Assembly (NCBI GenBank): GCA_035316885.1 | Contig: DATHII010000213.1 | Location: 1-31,112, forward strand | Reading direction: 5' to 3' | Length of the DNA stretch: 31,112 nt | Origin: DASRTE01 sp035316885 | Lineage (GTDB): Bacteria; Actinomycetota; Actinomycetes; Jiangellales; Jiangellaceae | Shown: in pieces, positions 15,762 to 23,865 of the stretch | Layout of the letters: the number at the start of each line of letters is the position of its first letter | Numbering within the stretch: position 1 is the stretch's first letter | Made by a program: the position numbers and the translations under genes | The notes under the pieces: model-generated | The model's input: only the letters and a program-made list of their open reading frames with translations | Databases searched by the model: none | What the model was told of the DNA's origin: nothing

Positions 15762-15778
15762 CCGCGCCGATGGTGCGG
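15762..15778. terminator. Candidate bidirectional hairpin between pth and the polysaccharide cluster
   Basis: CCGCGCC-GAT-GGTGCGG forms a 7-base stem with one G-U wobble, centred in the 47-base gap between two converging 3' ends. There is no T-run, so termination is inferred from position and symmetry. Confidence 0.4.
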
Positions 15779-15786
15779 ACATACAG

Positions 15787-17391
15787 TCAGTTCACGGTGC
15801 TGCCGGCGTCCTGATGATATGGTTCCGACCGCCAAGCGTCCCAGGTGACAGCATTCCCGCTCTCCTTGACCATGAAATGCCAGTCCCCGGTGTACGTGTT
15901 GTTCTGCCACACGTTGTTCTGCTCGAAGGTGATGTGCTCCTCCACGACCTCACCCTGGTACGGCGACCAGTCCGGGTAAGTGCCGTAGTTCGAGAAGAGC
16001 CCGTTGAAGCCACAGCCATTCGATGGGGAACAGTCAGGGATCTTCGATGGGTCGAGCGAGAAGAGGTTGCCCTTCACGAGCACGTTCTTCGTCTTCCACC
16101 GACAGTCGTCGAAGTACGGCTCCTCCGTAATGTTCGACTCCGTCGAACAGGCCGCCTCCGTAGCGACGGATGGGTTCACCAGCGTGCCGACGCCTGTGCT
16201 CGTGTTGGCAGGGGACCCGGCGAATCGATCCGCATTCTCCCACGCCACGATGCCCGACCAGTTGTCCCTGAACACGTTCCCGGATACTCGAAGGATCTCG
16301 TTGTACGGCCCCTCAACCCTGTCGTCACTTCCCGACTCCGAGAGGTAGATCGCGGAGGCGGGGAATCCCGGATTGGTGGGACCTTTGACGAGCGCGTTCC
16401 TGACGAACGTGTTGTTCAAGATCGCCGCGTTGTAGCTCGTCTCGTACATGATGCCCTCGGCGTCATTGCCGGACACGTAGTTGCCCTGGACGAGGAAGCC
16501 GACGTTGTTGGTGTCTGCCCATAGGCCGACACCTCTATTGTCGTGGACATAGTTGCTGGTTACTCTCGCGCCATTGGTCGCCCAGAACTTTCCGCCCCCC
16601 GTACAGCCGCACTCCGGCTGTCGGCTCTCCCAGTCGTCCGTGTTGTTGCCGGAGATCTCGTTGCCATCCAGGATCACGTCCGTCACGCCGTCGGCGCCGT
16701 AGGCGTTGAAACCGTACTGTCCATTGTCGCGGAGGCAGTTCCCGATCAGACGGCTACCGGAGCCGACCATCACACCCGCGCCGGCGTTGTTCTGGATGGT
16801 GCTGGAGCTCACTGTCCAGCCCTTCGCCGAGTCATGGTTGACCACGCCTTCGTTGTTGTTGTCCCCGGCCGAGCCGAAGTTCTGCACGGTCAGGAACACA
16901 ATCGCGACGTCGGGGGCATCTCCCGCGAACGCGTAGAGGTTCTGATTTCGGCCATCGAGGACTGACCCAGGAGCCCCGATGAACGTGTCGCCGACGTGAG
17001 GGACCACCTGGTCGTAAGGGCCGGTTCCAGGGTGGTGGGTGCCCGGAGAGAGCCAATACGTGGTGTGCCCAGGGTGTGCCGCCACGACGTTGGCGAGATT
17101 TCGCGCCGTTGACACGGCCACCGCACCGGCGGGAGGTTCGGAAGGCCCGTTGAGGGCTGCGCTGTCGCACCTCTGCGCAATGGGGGTACTGGGAGCTGTC
17201 GTTGCCAGCCTCGCTGGCTTCGGAGCCAGAGGGCTGATTGTCGGGGTCCCGGCGATGTCCGGTCGGTCGGAACCGTCGGCGGGGCGACTACCCGAACCGC
17301 CGTCTCCTGCAGCCACGGCCAGAGCGACTGCCGCCGCGATCGCCAAGACGATGATTGCAGTCGACCACCGCGCGGCTACGGGCCGTGGCAT
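15787..17391 (-). CDS. Exported right-handed parallel beta-helix protein
   Basis: Secreted or membrane-anchored protein of unknown function. The 534-residue product has a short basic N-terminus and a hydrophobic segment at about 11-28 (IIVLAIAAAVALAVAAG), followed by a Pro/Ser/Thr-rich linker to about 75. From about residue 90 there are repeated beta-helix coils rich in Asn and Gly: DVILDGNEISGNNT, RVTSNYVHDNRGVGLWAD, GFLVQGNYVSGNDAEGIMYE and AAILNNTFVRNA. This is the pectate-lyase-like (PbH1/NosD-type) fold seen in polysaccharide lyases, hydrolases and C5-epimerases. Several Cys pairs (for example CGC and CRW) may form disulfides outside the cell. Its place at the end of a polysaccharide cluster suggests it trims, cleaves or binds the polymer. 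I see no motif that fixes the activity. By eye its base composition is less GC-rich than its neighbours. Confidence 0.8.
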   Translation of the reverse strand: MPRPVAARWSTAIIVLAIAAAVALAVAAGDGGSGSRPADGSDRPDIAGTPTISPLAPKPARLATTAPSTPIAQRCDSAALNGPSEPPAGAVAVSTARNLANVVAAHPGHTTYWLSPGTHHPGTGPYDQVVPHVGDTFIGAPGSVLDGRNQNLYAFAGDAPDVAIVFLTVQNFGSAGDNNNEGVVNHDSAKGWTVSSSTIQNNAGAGVMVGSGSRLIGNCLRDNGQYGFNAYGADGVTDVILDGNEISGNNTDDWESRQPECGCTGGGKFWATNGARVTSNYVHDNRGVGLWADTNNVGFLVQGNYVSGNDAEGIMYETSYNAAILNNTFVRNALVKGPTNPGFPASAIYLSESGSDDRVEGPYNEILRVSGNVFRDNWSGIVAWENADRFAGSPANTSTGVGTLVNPSVATEAACSTESNITEEPYFDDCRWKTKNVLVKGNLFSLDPSKIPDCSPSNGCGFNGLFSNYGTYPDWSPYQGEVVEEHITFEQNNVWQNNTYTGDWHFMVKESGNAVTWDAWRSEPYHQDAGSTVN

Positions 17392-17410
17392 GCCACTCGT
17401 CCCACGGAAC

Positions 17411-17443
17411 AGGTCCGACCCAGCCCGAGTGCGGCTCGGACCT
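17411..17443. repeat. Imperfect hairpin between GT2 and beta-helix genes
   Basis: AGGTCCGA pairs with TCGGACCT, with inner GCC/GGC pairs around a CGAGTGC loop. It lies in the only sizeable gap (17392-17539) of the polysaccharide cluster, 20 bases before the beta-helix gene start. It could be an attenuator or partial terminator after the GT2 gene, or shield that gene's ribosome site. It lacks a T-run. The rest of the gap has an 11-base palindromic GGCCCAGGGCC and nothing else clear. Confidence 0.4.
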
Positions 17444-17539
17444 GCGCCACCAGCCGGTCGGCGTCCAAACGCTCGATGTCCTGGAAATATCTACTCAGGC
17501 CCAGGGCCTTTAAGGCGGCGGTTCGGCGAACCGGCTGGC

Positions 17540-18544
17540 TCACGGATCCTTGCCGTCCCGCTGCCGGCCGGAGGCGACCCGCTCGACACCCGTCCGCACC
17601 TTGGTGCTCAGACGCGTGACCAGTGAACCGGCCCCGAGCGCCTGGACCGCAGGATCAGGGCTCTCCAGCAGCCGCCGCTTGCGCATCGGGTCGGCGTGGC
17701 GCCCAACCCACACGGCAAGCTCCCTTCCGCATCGCCAGCGGTCGGTCGGGCCGATGGGTGCCCGCCAGATGGCCGCGACATATGCCAGCAGGTACTCCGC
17801 GACCAGGCGCACGGCAGGATTGCGCCAACGGTTCGCGCGCCGGGGGTCCAGATTGGTGCAACGTCGACGGATGCCGGGTGCGGCCCGCTCGGCCCGCATG
17901 GGATGGTCACGCCGGAAGTAGAGAAAATCGGGCACGTTGTGGAAGGGACCGTGCAGCGCCAGATCTGCGACGAAGGTGCGGTCGGCAAGGTGGTGGGTGC
18001 CATGGGGCGCCACCTGCCGGAGGATCGACATCCGGATGACCCCGTAGATGTCGTCGCCTCCTTGCGTGTACAGCAGACTCCGGAAGCGCTCGACGGCATC
18101 GGGGACATCGGTCGTGAGTGGGTAGTCGCGAGCGTGCGTGATACGGCCCGCATCGTCGATGAACGCCGTCCAGGCATGCGCCAGGACGATCTCGGGCCGG
18201 GAGTCGAGGGAATCGATACACCGCTGGAGCAGGTCCGGGGCGTAGAGGTCGTCGTCGGACACCCACTTGAAGAACTCGCCGCGGGCCTGCGCGATCACGA
18301 AGTTGTGATTGAACGCTGCACCGAGGTTTTGATGGTGGTGGACGTACCGCACGCGCGGGTCAATCGACTCGTACCGCCGGGCGATGGCACCCGTCTGATC
18401 GGTGGAGCCGTTGTCCGAGATGATCAGCTCGAAACCGGTAAAGGTCTGCGCCAGGAGAGCGTCCAGGGACGCAGCGAGGAAACGCTCGCCGTTGTAGACA
18501 GGCAGGCCAAGGGTGAGACGGGGTACGGCTTCCGGGCTGTTCAC
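17540..18544 (-). CDS. Glycosyltransferase family 2
   Basis: Predicted cytosolic or membrane-associated inverting glycosyltransferase that adds one sugar to the lipid-linked repeat unit. The 334-residue product has the GT-A start LTLGLPVYNGERFLAASLDA, ELIISDNGSTDQTGAIARRY, and the metal-binding DDD in FKWVSDDDLYAPD. The C-terminal third is basic and Trp/Arg-rich without clear membrane helices. The GTG at 18544 overlaps the flippase stop in GTGA; the frame continues upstream only within the flippase gene. Donor and acceptor sugars cannot be told from sequence. Confidence 0.9.
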   Translation of the reverse strand: MNSPEAVPRLTLGLPVYNGERFLAASLDALLAQTFTGFELIISDNGSTDQTGAIARRYESIDPRVRYVHHHQNLGAAFNHNFVIAQARGEFFKWVSDDDLYAPDLLQRCIDSLDSRPEIVLAHAWTAFIDDAGRITHARDYPLTTDVPDAVERFRSLLYTQGGDDIYGVIRMSILRQVAPHGTHHLADRTFVADLALHGPFHNVPDFLYFRRDHPMRAERAAPGIRRRCTNLDPRRANRWRNPAVRLVAEYLLAYVAAIWRAPIGPTDRWRCGRELAVWVGRHADPMRKRRLLESPDPAVQALGAGSLVTRLSTKVRTGVERVASGRQRDGKDP

Positions 18545-19845
18545 GTGGCCACCTCCGCCACGGAGTGGTGGTCGGCCAACCCTGAACGAAGCTGATGCCA
18601 CCACACCAGAGCGGAGAAGCACAGCGCAATCGCCACACCCCAGCTCGTGCCGAGCGCTCCCCCGAGGATGGCTCCGCCTGCGCCCCCGATGGCATAGGCT
18701 GCCGAGCCCATCAGCTGCGCTCGGAGGCTGCGGCGCGCCAGACCCATGGCGCGCAAGCCCGCCGTGGCCGCGGTGGTGAACGAGGCCGCAGCGAGCGTGA
18801 GCGTCATCGCGGGAATCAGCTGCTCAGTCGGGATCCACAGCTCCTTGAGTAGGGCGGGCCCCGGACCGAGAGGAAAGACGGTCAAGAGGATCAACCCCCA
18901 GGCAACGACTGCAGCAGCCTGGGCACCACCGAGTACGAAGCAGAAACGCGATAGGTTCCCAGAGGCTCGGTGGAACACTCGCGAGGCTTCAGGAACAGCT
19001 ACCTGGCTGATCCCCATGAGGACGACGAAGAAAGGGCCCATCAGGATCTCGGAGGCCCGGACGTAGCCGACGGCTGCGAGGCCGGCGACTGCGCCTAGAA
19101 CAAAGGCGCGCAACTGCGCTGCCCCGCTGATGCTGACGTTCTCGGCGAGGTACCGAACGGATAGTTGGTGGTGGGTTCGCAGCCACCCCGCCGTGCGGGT
19201 CGGGCGTGGAAGGACGCTCGCCTGCACCGCCCCTAGCGCAGCAGCAAGCGTTGCCGTCCCTCCAAAAGCAAGCAGGCAGCCCGCCGCACTACCGTCCCCG
19301 CGGTTCTGGAGCACGACAAGTGCCAGCACGAGCAGCACGGTCCAGAGCAGGTCGTTGATGAAGGCGGAAGATCCGCGACCACGCGCGAAGAATGCGAAAC
19401 GCCAGCTGTCTTGCAGCGCAAGTCCGGGTAACCCGACGCCGAGCGCGACGAACACCGGTCCAACGGGATCTGGCAGCAGCATTCCCGCGAGCACGCAAAC
19501 GGCACCAGCGGTCACGCCAACGACGAGTGCGGTCCCCGTCGCCGCCGACGTGGCACGGCGCCAGCGGCGATGCACGTCGCCGCTGTGGCGTACCAGCAGC
19601 GGATCTGTCGCCAGGCCGCGTGCAGCGTTGATGACCACGGAATATGTGACGTAGGCGAGAGCGAACGCCCCGAAGCTGCTGGCACCGAAGGTGCGCGCAA
19701 CGAAGAGTCCCAGCGCAAAGTTGCTGAGGCTCGAGATGCCCTGGTCGGCCACGCCCCAGCCAAGGCGCCTCGCCACCTGAATCAAGCCACCCCCGCTGGA
19801 GACTGTCCGTTCTGCGGGTGCTTGCGCGGAGATGGTGGTGGTCAC
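18541..19845 (-). CDS. Wzx-like polysaccharide flippase (MATE/PST superfamily)
   Basis: Predicted to flip undecaprenyl-linked oligosaccharide units to the outer face of the membrane. The 434-residue product is strongly hydrophobic with about 12 membrane segments. The N-terminal RLGWGVADQGISSLSNFALGLFVAR is typical of oligosaccharide flippases, which place a conserved helix and an Asn/Ser pair there. Tandem helices follow to ALCFSALVWWHQLR at the end. GTG at 19845 overlaps the GT4 stop in GTGA and is the first start that gives this N-terminus. The longer open frame upstream is out of phase with, and lies inside, the GT4 gene. Confidence 0.85.
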   Translation of the reverse strand: MTTTISAQAPAERTVSSGGGLIQVARRLGWGVADQGISSLSNFALGLFVARTFGASSFGAFALAYVTYSVVINAARGLATDPLLVRHSGDVHRRWRRATSAATGTALVVGVTAGAVCVLAGMLLPDPVGPVFVALGVGLPGLALQDSWRFAFFARGRGSSAFINDLLWTVLLVLALVVLQNRGDGSAAGCLLAFGGTATLAAALGAVQASVLPRPTRTAGWLRTHHQLSVRYLAENVSISGAAQLRAFVLGAVAGLAAVGYVRASEILMGPFFVVLMGISQVAVPEASRVFHRASGNLSRFCFVLGGAQAAAVVAWGLILLTVFPLGPGPALLKELWIPTEQLIPAMTLTLAAASFTTAATAGLRAMGLARRSLRAQLMGSAAYAIGGAGGAILGGALGTSWGVAIALCFSALVWWHQLRSGLADHHSVAEVAT

Positions 19846-21083
19846 GTGGACGCCCCGTACGTGACAGGGCGTCCCGAGCGTCCGGATCGTTCGATCGGGT
19901 GCTCCATCGCGAAGCGGTAGATCTCCAGGAGCCGGCCGACGCTCACCTCCGGGCTGAAACGGCTTCGGTAGGTCTGGCGGCCCTGGCGGCCGTATTCGTC
20001 CCAGCGCTCCGGGTTGTCGTCGATGTCGGCGAGGATGTCCACCAGGGAATCGAGATCGGTCGGTGGGAAGAGCGCCCCGTCTGACCCAGGGGTCACCAAC
20101 TCGGGGAAGGCCCCGTGCGCGGAGGCCACGGGAGCCGTGCCGGCGGCCATGGCCTCGACGGCGACCATGCCGAAGGTCTCCTCCCACTGCGAGGGGACGA
20201 TGGCGGCACGCGAACGAGCCAGGATGGCCGACACCTCCGGGCGCGAGACGTGACCCGCCACCGTCACGGTGGGGTGTCCGGTCGCCCAGTGGGCCACGGT
20301 GGCCGACAGATCCCCCCCGCCGACCACAACGAGGCGCAATGGCGAGCGGGGACGGCGGACACGAAACGCATCCCATGCCCGCATCAGGAACGGTGCGCCC
20401 TTCGCCGCGTCCAGCCGCCCGACGAATGCGACGAGGCGTTCGGTGGCAACGGCGGCCTGCTCCGCAGGCGCAGGCACGAAGTTGTGCTTGACGAAACTGC
20501 GCTCGGCAGGGAGCCCGACCGGTGTGAGCAGGTCCCGTTGGGCGCTGGAAATGAATACGTAGGCCGTGACCATGGTCCGCCACGCAGTGGTGTGCAGCCA
20601 CGACCCGAGCACGACAGGGGCCGTCGACGCGCGCGAGTCGTGGTAGCAGCCGTGAACCAGCGCCGGAAGGGAGGATCCGTCCAGGCAGTCATGGCAGACA
20701 CGCCCGGCGCGGAACAGGTCTCCGCTCGCGCAGCCCAGCTTGTAGTTGTGCACGGTGACGACGACGGGGACCGAGGCGTTGCGACAGGCGTACAGGATCG
20801 AGGGCGTCACCAACGGGAAGGTGTTGTGGACGTGAACGACGTCTGGTGCGAACCGGGCGATTGCCGCGGTGACCCCACGCCGGGAGTCCTCGCTCCACAG
20901 GACGCGGGCAGGCAGAGTGGCGCGCCGCATCGGCGACCAGCCGGCGATGTCCTCGCTGTGACGCTGGAACAGAACGACATCGTGACCGCGGGACGACAGG
21001 GCGGACGTCTCCTGGTCGACGACAGCGTTCTCCCCGCTGGGTGCCGTCGGCCGGTAGCGGTTGTGCACGACGAGGATCCTCAT
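19842..21083 (-). CDS. Glycosyltransferase family 4
   Basis: Predicted retaining GT-B glycosyltransferase acting on the lipid-linked glycan. The 413-residue product starts MRILVVHNRYRPTAPSGEN, a frequent GT4 opening with the Gly-rich acceptor loop. It carries PDVVHVHNTFPLVTPS, a Cys-containing insertion (LGCASGDLFRAGRVCHDCLDGSS) that resembles metal-site inserts of some GT4 enzymes, then FVGRLDAAKGAPFLMRAW. The nucleotide-sugar EX7E motif follows at EETFGMVAVEAMAAGTAPV. ATG at 21083 overlaps the polymerase stop in ATGA. Sugar specificity is unknown. Confidence 0.92.
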   Translation of the reverse strand: MRILVVHNRYRPTAPSGENAVVDQETSALSSRGHDVVLFQRHSEDIAGWSPMRRATLPARVLWSEDSRRGVTAAIARFAPDVVHVHNTFPLVTPSILYACRNASVPVVVTVHNYKLGCASGDLFRAGRVCHDCLDGSSLPALVHGCYHDSRASTAPVVLGSWLHTTAWRTMVTAYVFISSAQRDLLTPVGLPAERSFVKHNFVPAPAEQAAVATERLVAFVGRLDAAKGAPFLMRAWDAFRVRRPRSPLRLVVVGGGDLSATVAHWATGHPTVTVAGHVSRPEVSAILARSRAAIVPSQWEETFGMVAVEAMAAGTAPVASAHGAFPELVTPGSDGALFPPTDLDSLVDILADIDDNPERWDEYGRQGRQTYRSRFSPEVSVGRLLEIYRFAMEHPIERSGRSGRPVTYGAST

Positions 21084-22294
21084 GTGCGCCCCTTCCCGCC
21101 CGGGGCGGCCAGCAGCGACGCCGCAACGACGAGGTTGAGCAGGTAGGGCGACGCGTCGCCGAGCCCCGTCTCGCTGATCGATGCAACGAGGCAGTAGCTG
21201 ACCAGGAAGAGCGCCACCGCACGCCTGATTCCTCGGCGATGGGTCACGGCGAGGACAATGAGGACCAGCAGGAGCGCCGCGTCGACGAACACGCCGAACC
21301 AGCCCTGGTCCAGGTAGACGGCGAGCCAGTTGCTGTCGATCGGGAGGCCGTTGAAGGACTTGTTGGACAGCCCCGACCCGAAGAGCTCGTCCAGCCACGG
21401 GCGTTCCAGCCCGAAGATCGCCGACCACACCCTGGTTCGCCCCGTGAGCTGTGTGGCCTCCTGCACCGTCTGGCCGCGCCAGAGCCAGTCGAGGATCAAC
21501 GGTGCGAACAACGTGGCTGCGGTCAAGGCCAGCCCGACCAGGAGCGCAGATGTGCGCCGGACTCGCGCATGGCCCACGAACATGCTCGCGCCGGCAACGA
21601 CCAGGCCGACGGTCATCGCGATGAGGGCGGTCCGCGTGTGTGCGCCCACGAGGGCAGCTCCGGCTCCGAGAAGCGTCAACAATGCGGTCCGACCGCGTAC
21701 CGCCCCACCGAACCACAGCACCACGGTGCAACCGAGCAAGACAGCCGCGTAGTGCGCCACCTGCGTCGGGGGTATTGGCCACAGTGCGCCCGACAGGCGA
21801 CCTTCGTAGGAGAACGCAGCGCCCGGGGCGATGACGGCGCCGACGAGTATCGAGAGCAGGACGATGCGCAAGCAGGTCATGTGAGCGCGCAGAAGGACGA
21901 GGTCGCGCCTTCCCCACCACGGGGTGAGCAGCCACAGGACCAACGTGAAGCCGATGAGCCGAAAGGCGCGGAAGGTCGACCCCAGCATGAACTCGTTGTG
22001 GATGCTGACCATCAGGGCAACGGTGCCGAGCATGGCCAGCAGCACCAGGAAGAGGGATGGTCTGATCACCCCGCCGGGGTTGGCGAGAAGCGCAAGCAGA
22101 AAGGCCAGGACGAGCGCACCCTGGGTCACCAGCTGACCGACGGAGACGGGGATCGGCACTGCCGTCGGCAGGGTGGAGAATGCGAGGACATTGGCGAACA
22201 GGGCCGCCCACGCCGGAAGAGGGCCGCGCAGCAGCGCGGAAGCGCCGACCGGGCGGGCCGTCGCCCGGTCCCCTCGCAGCGCCAGGGTGCTCAT
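21080..22294 (-). CDS. Wzy-like O-antigen/exopolysaccharide polymerase
   Basis: Predicted membrane polymerase that joins flipped repeat units outside the membrane. The 404-residue product has about 10-12 hydrophobic segments and one larger hydrophilic loop in the C-terminal half (WLWRGQTVQEATQLTGRTRVWSAIFGLE), containing TGRTRVW. That stretch matches the Wzy_C/O-antigen ligase (WaaL-like) pattern G-R-x2-x-W. NWLAVYLDQGWFGV and GLGDASPYLLNL lie in the conserved tail. ATG at 22294 overlaps the upstream stop in ATGA. Ligase versus polymerase cannot be separated by sequence alone; the cluster context favours polymerase. Confidence 0.82.
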   Translation of the reverse strand: MSTLALRGDRATARPVGASALLRGPLPAWAALFANVLAFSTLPTAVPIPVSVGQLVTQGALVLAFLLALLANPGGVIRPSLFLVLLAMLGTVALMVSIHNEFMLGSTFRAFRLIGFTLVLWLLTPWWGRRDLVLLRAHMTCLRIVLLSILVGAVIAPGAAFSYEGRLSGALWPIPPTQVAHYAAVLLGCTVVLWFGGAVRGRTALLTLLGAGAALVGAHTRTALIAMTVGLVVAGASMFVGHARVRRTSALLVGLALTAATLFAPLILDWLWRGQTVQEATQLTGRTRVWSAIFGLERPWLDELFGSGLSNKSFNGLPIDSNWLAVYLDQGWFGVFVDAALLLVLIVLAVTHRRGIRRAVALFLVSYCLVASISETGLGDASPYLLNLVVAASLLAAPGGKGRT

Positions 22295-23865
22295 TGACGT
22301 TTGGGCTTCCGTGCCGGTGGTTCCACCGAACCCGCCAGCCCTGACGACACGTCGGTGGCATCGGCGTGCATTAGGGCGGCGAACCGCAGGTCCAGCCCGG
22401 CGGAGCGAACGAGATCTCCGGCCGTCCTGACTCTCTCGACACTCGAGAGCCCACTGGTCACGACGACGATCACCCTCTCCGTCCACGCCGTGAGGTGGTC
22501 GGCTCCGACCGAGGGGTCCAGGTCCGCCATGACCAACGAGATGTCGCACATGTCGAACGACGAAGGTTCATCCTCCTCGTCCTCGTGCCCGACGACTCGG
22601 AGGTCGGAAGCCTGGTCGGCGAGCGCCGGTATCCCTCGTGGACGCAGCACGGTGGGCCGCTCGACGTTCTGGCCGGACATCAGCTCCTCGACTGCGGAAT
22701 CAAGGCCGCCGTGCTCGGTGAGGTCGATGAGCACGACGCCACGCCCGTCGGCCGCGAGGCTCATCGCAGCTGTCGCCATGGCGAAGCGGACCTCGTCCGC
22801 GTTGTCGACGCAGGCGACCGCAAGCCGGCCCCACTGTCCCGGCCCGGGGAGCTCCATCTCGATCGCGTGTGCCAGACGCCGGCGCTCATCGGCCCGGCGC
22901 GCGTCGATGACGCGCAGGTGCGGGAACCGCCGCCACGGGCGCGGCAACGGTGCGATCCGGCGCACGCTGACAGGGACCGTCACCTCGAGGGCGGTTGCGA
23001 CGTCGAAGCGCCGACGAAGCCGGTCAGACGTGATGGCGAGGAACAACACGGTGCCGCAACCCAGCGCGGCGCCGGCGATGAGTCCCGACGCCAGGGTGAG
23101 CACGATGCGGCGCTTCATCCCTCCAGGTTCGACCGCCGCAGCGTCGATCACCCGACTGGAGGACGCGATGGATGCGTTCCTCAGGGAGGCGTCCTGCACG
23201 GACTGCTCCAACGTGTCGATCTGTGTCGTGACCTTCGTCCGCTGCGAGATCGCGTCGCTCAGACCGCTCGCGCCGGACTCGCCGGCCGCCAAGAGTTCGT
23301 TGATGCCCTCCGTGAGCTCCGCGACCTCGGCCTGCAGCTCTGCGATGCGCTGGTTCATGCCGTCCACGACGACGTTCGACTGCAGCTGGAGTTGTGCAGA
23401 GCGAAAATCGAGATAGGTCGACGTCAAGGCATCCAGACGTCGAACAGCCTCGTCGTCGGTCGGCGCAGTGAGGGTGAGCGACATGATGTCGGAGCTCACC
23501 GGGACGGCCGTCACGGTGCTGAGGAAGTCGTCGGCGGTCATCGTCAGCCCGAGATTCGTGATCGTCTGGGTGGCGACGGTCCGGGTCGTCAGCAGGCTGA
23601 CATCGGTGGATATGGCGCGCTCCGGATCGACCTGTGGGTCGTGTGCCAGCACCAGCACCGCCTCCGCCTTGTGCGAAGGGGGAAAGGCGACAAGAAAGGC
23701 CGCGGCCGTGAGCATCCCAAGAACCGCGGACAGGACACATGCCAGCCAGTGACGTCGCAGGGCGGAGCGAATGAAGTGCAGGCTCACCAGGGTGGGGAGC
23801 GGGCGCCCGGGCGCGCTGGGGTCCTCGGACTCGAAGTCCGGGACTTCCCACGGTGCCGGGATCAT
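22291..23865 (-). CDS. Wzz-like polysaccharide co-polymerase with degenerate ATPase-like domain (A)
   Basis: Predicted chain-length determinant. The 524-residue product has two membrane helices (about 40-61 and 253-277) flanking an extracytoplasmic, partly coiled-coil domain (about 165-225), then a cytoplasmic domain of about 245 residues resembling BY-kinase/MinD-type domains. The Walker A' strand is present (GVVLIDLTEHG, 376-386) and a Walker-B-like strand is possible (CDISLVMADLD). The Walker A position (LAVACVDNADEVR, about 348-360) has no GxxxxGK[ST]. There is no C-terminal Tyr cluster (end ...EPPARKPKRQ). I therefore read it as a pseudo-kinase co-polymerase. ATG at 23865 overlaps the next protein's stop in ATGA. 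Confidence 0.82.
   Translation of the reverse strand: MIPAPWEVPDFESEDPSAPGRPLPTLVSLHFIRSALRRHWLACVLSAVLGMLTAAAFLVAFPPSHKAEAVLVLAHDPQVDPERAISTDVSLLTTRTVATQTITNLGLTMTADDFLSTVTAVPVSSDIMSLTLTAPTDDEAVRRLDALTSTYLDFRSAQLQLQSNVVVDGMNQRIAELQAEVAELTEGINELLAAGESGASGLSDAISQRTKVTTQIDTLEQSVQDASLRNASIASSSRVIDAAAVEPGGMKRRIVLTLASGLIAGAALGCGTVLFLAITSDRLRRRFDVATALEVTVPVSVRRIAPLPRPWRRFPHLRVIDARRADERRRLAHAIEMELPGPGQWGRLAVACVDNADEVRFAMATAAMSLAADGRGVVLIDLTEHGGLDSAVEELMSGQNVERPTVLRPRGIPALADQASDLRVVGHEDEEDEPSSFDMCDISLVMADLDPSVGADHLTAWTERVIVVVTSGLSSVERVRTAGDLVRSAGLDLRFAALMHADATDVSSGLAGSVEPPARKPKRQ

Noticed and set aside
21041..22297. Rightward open frame of 418 residues over the Wzy gene
   Set aside because: Antisense to a protein with clear membrane topology; composition (Glu/Gln/Arg/Gly repeats) is that of a shadow frame.
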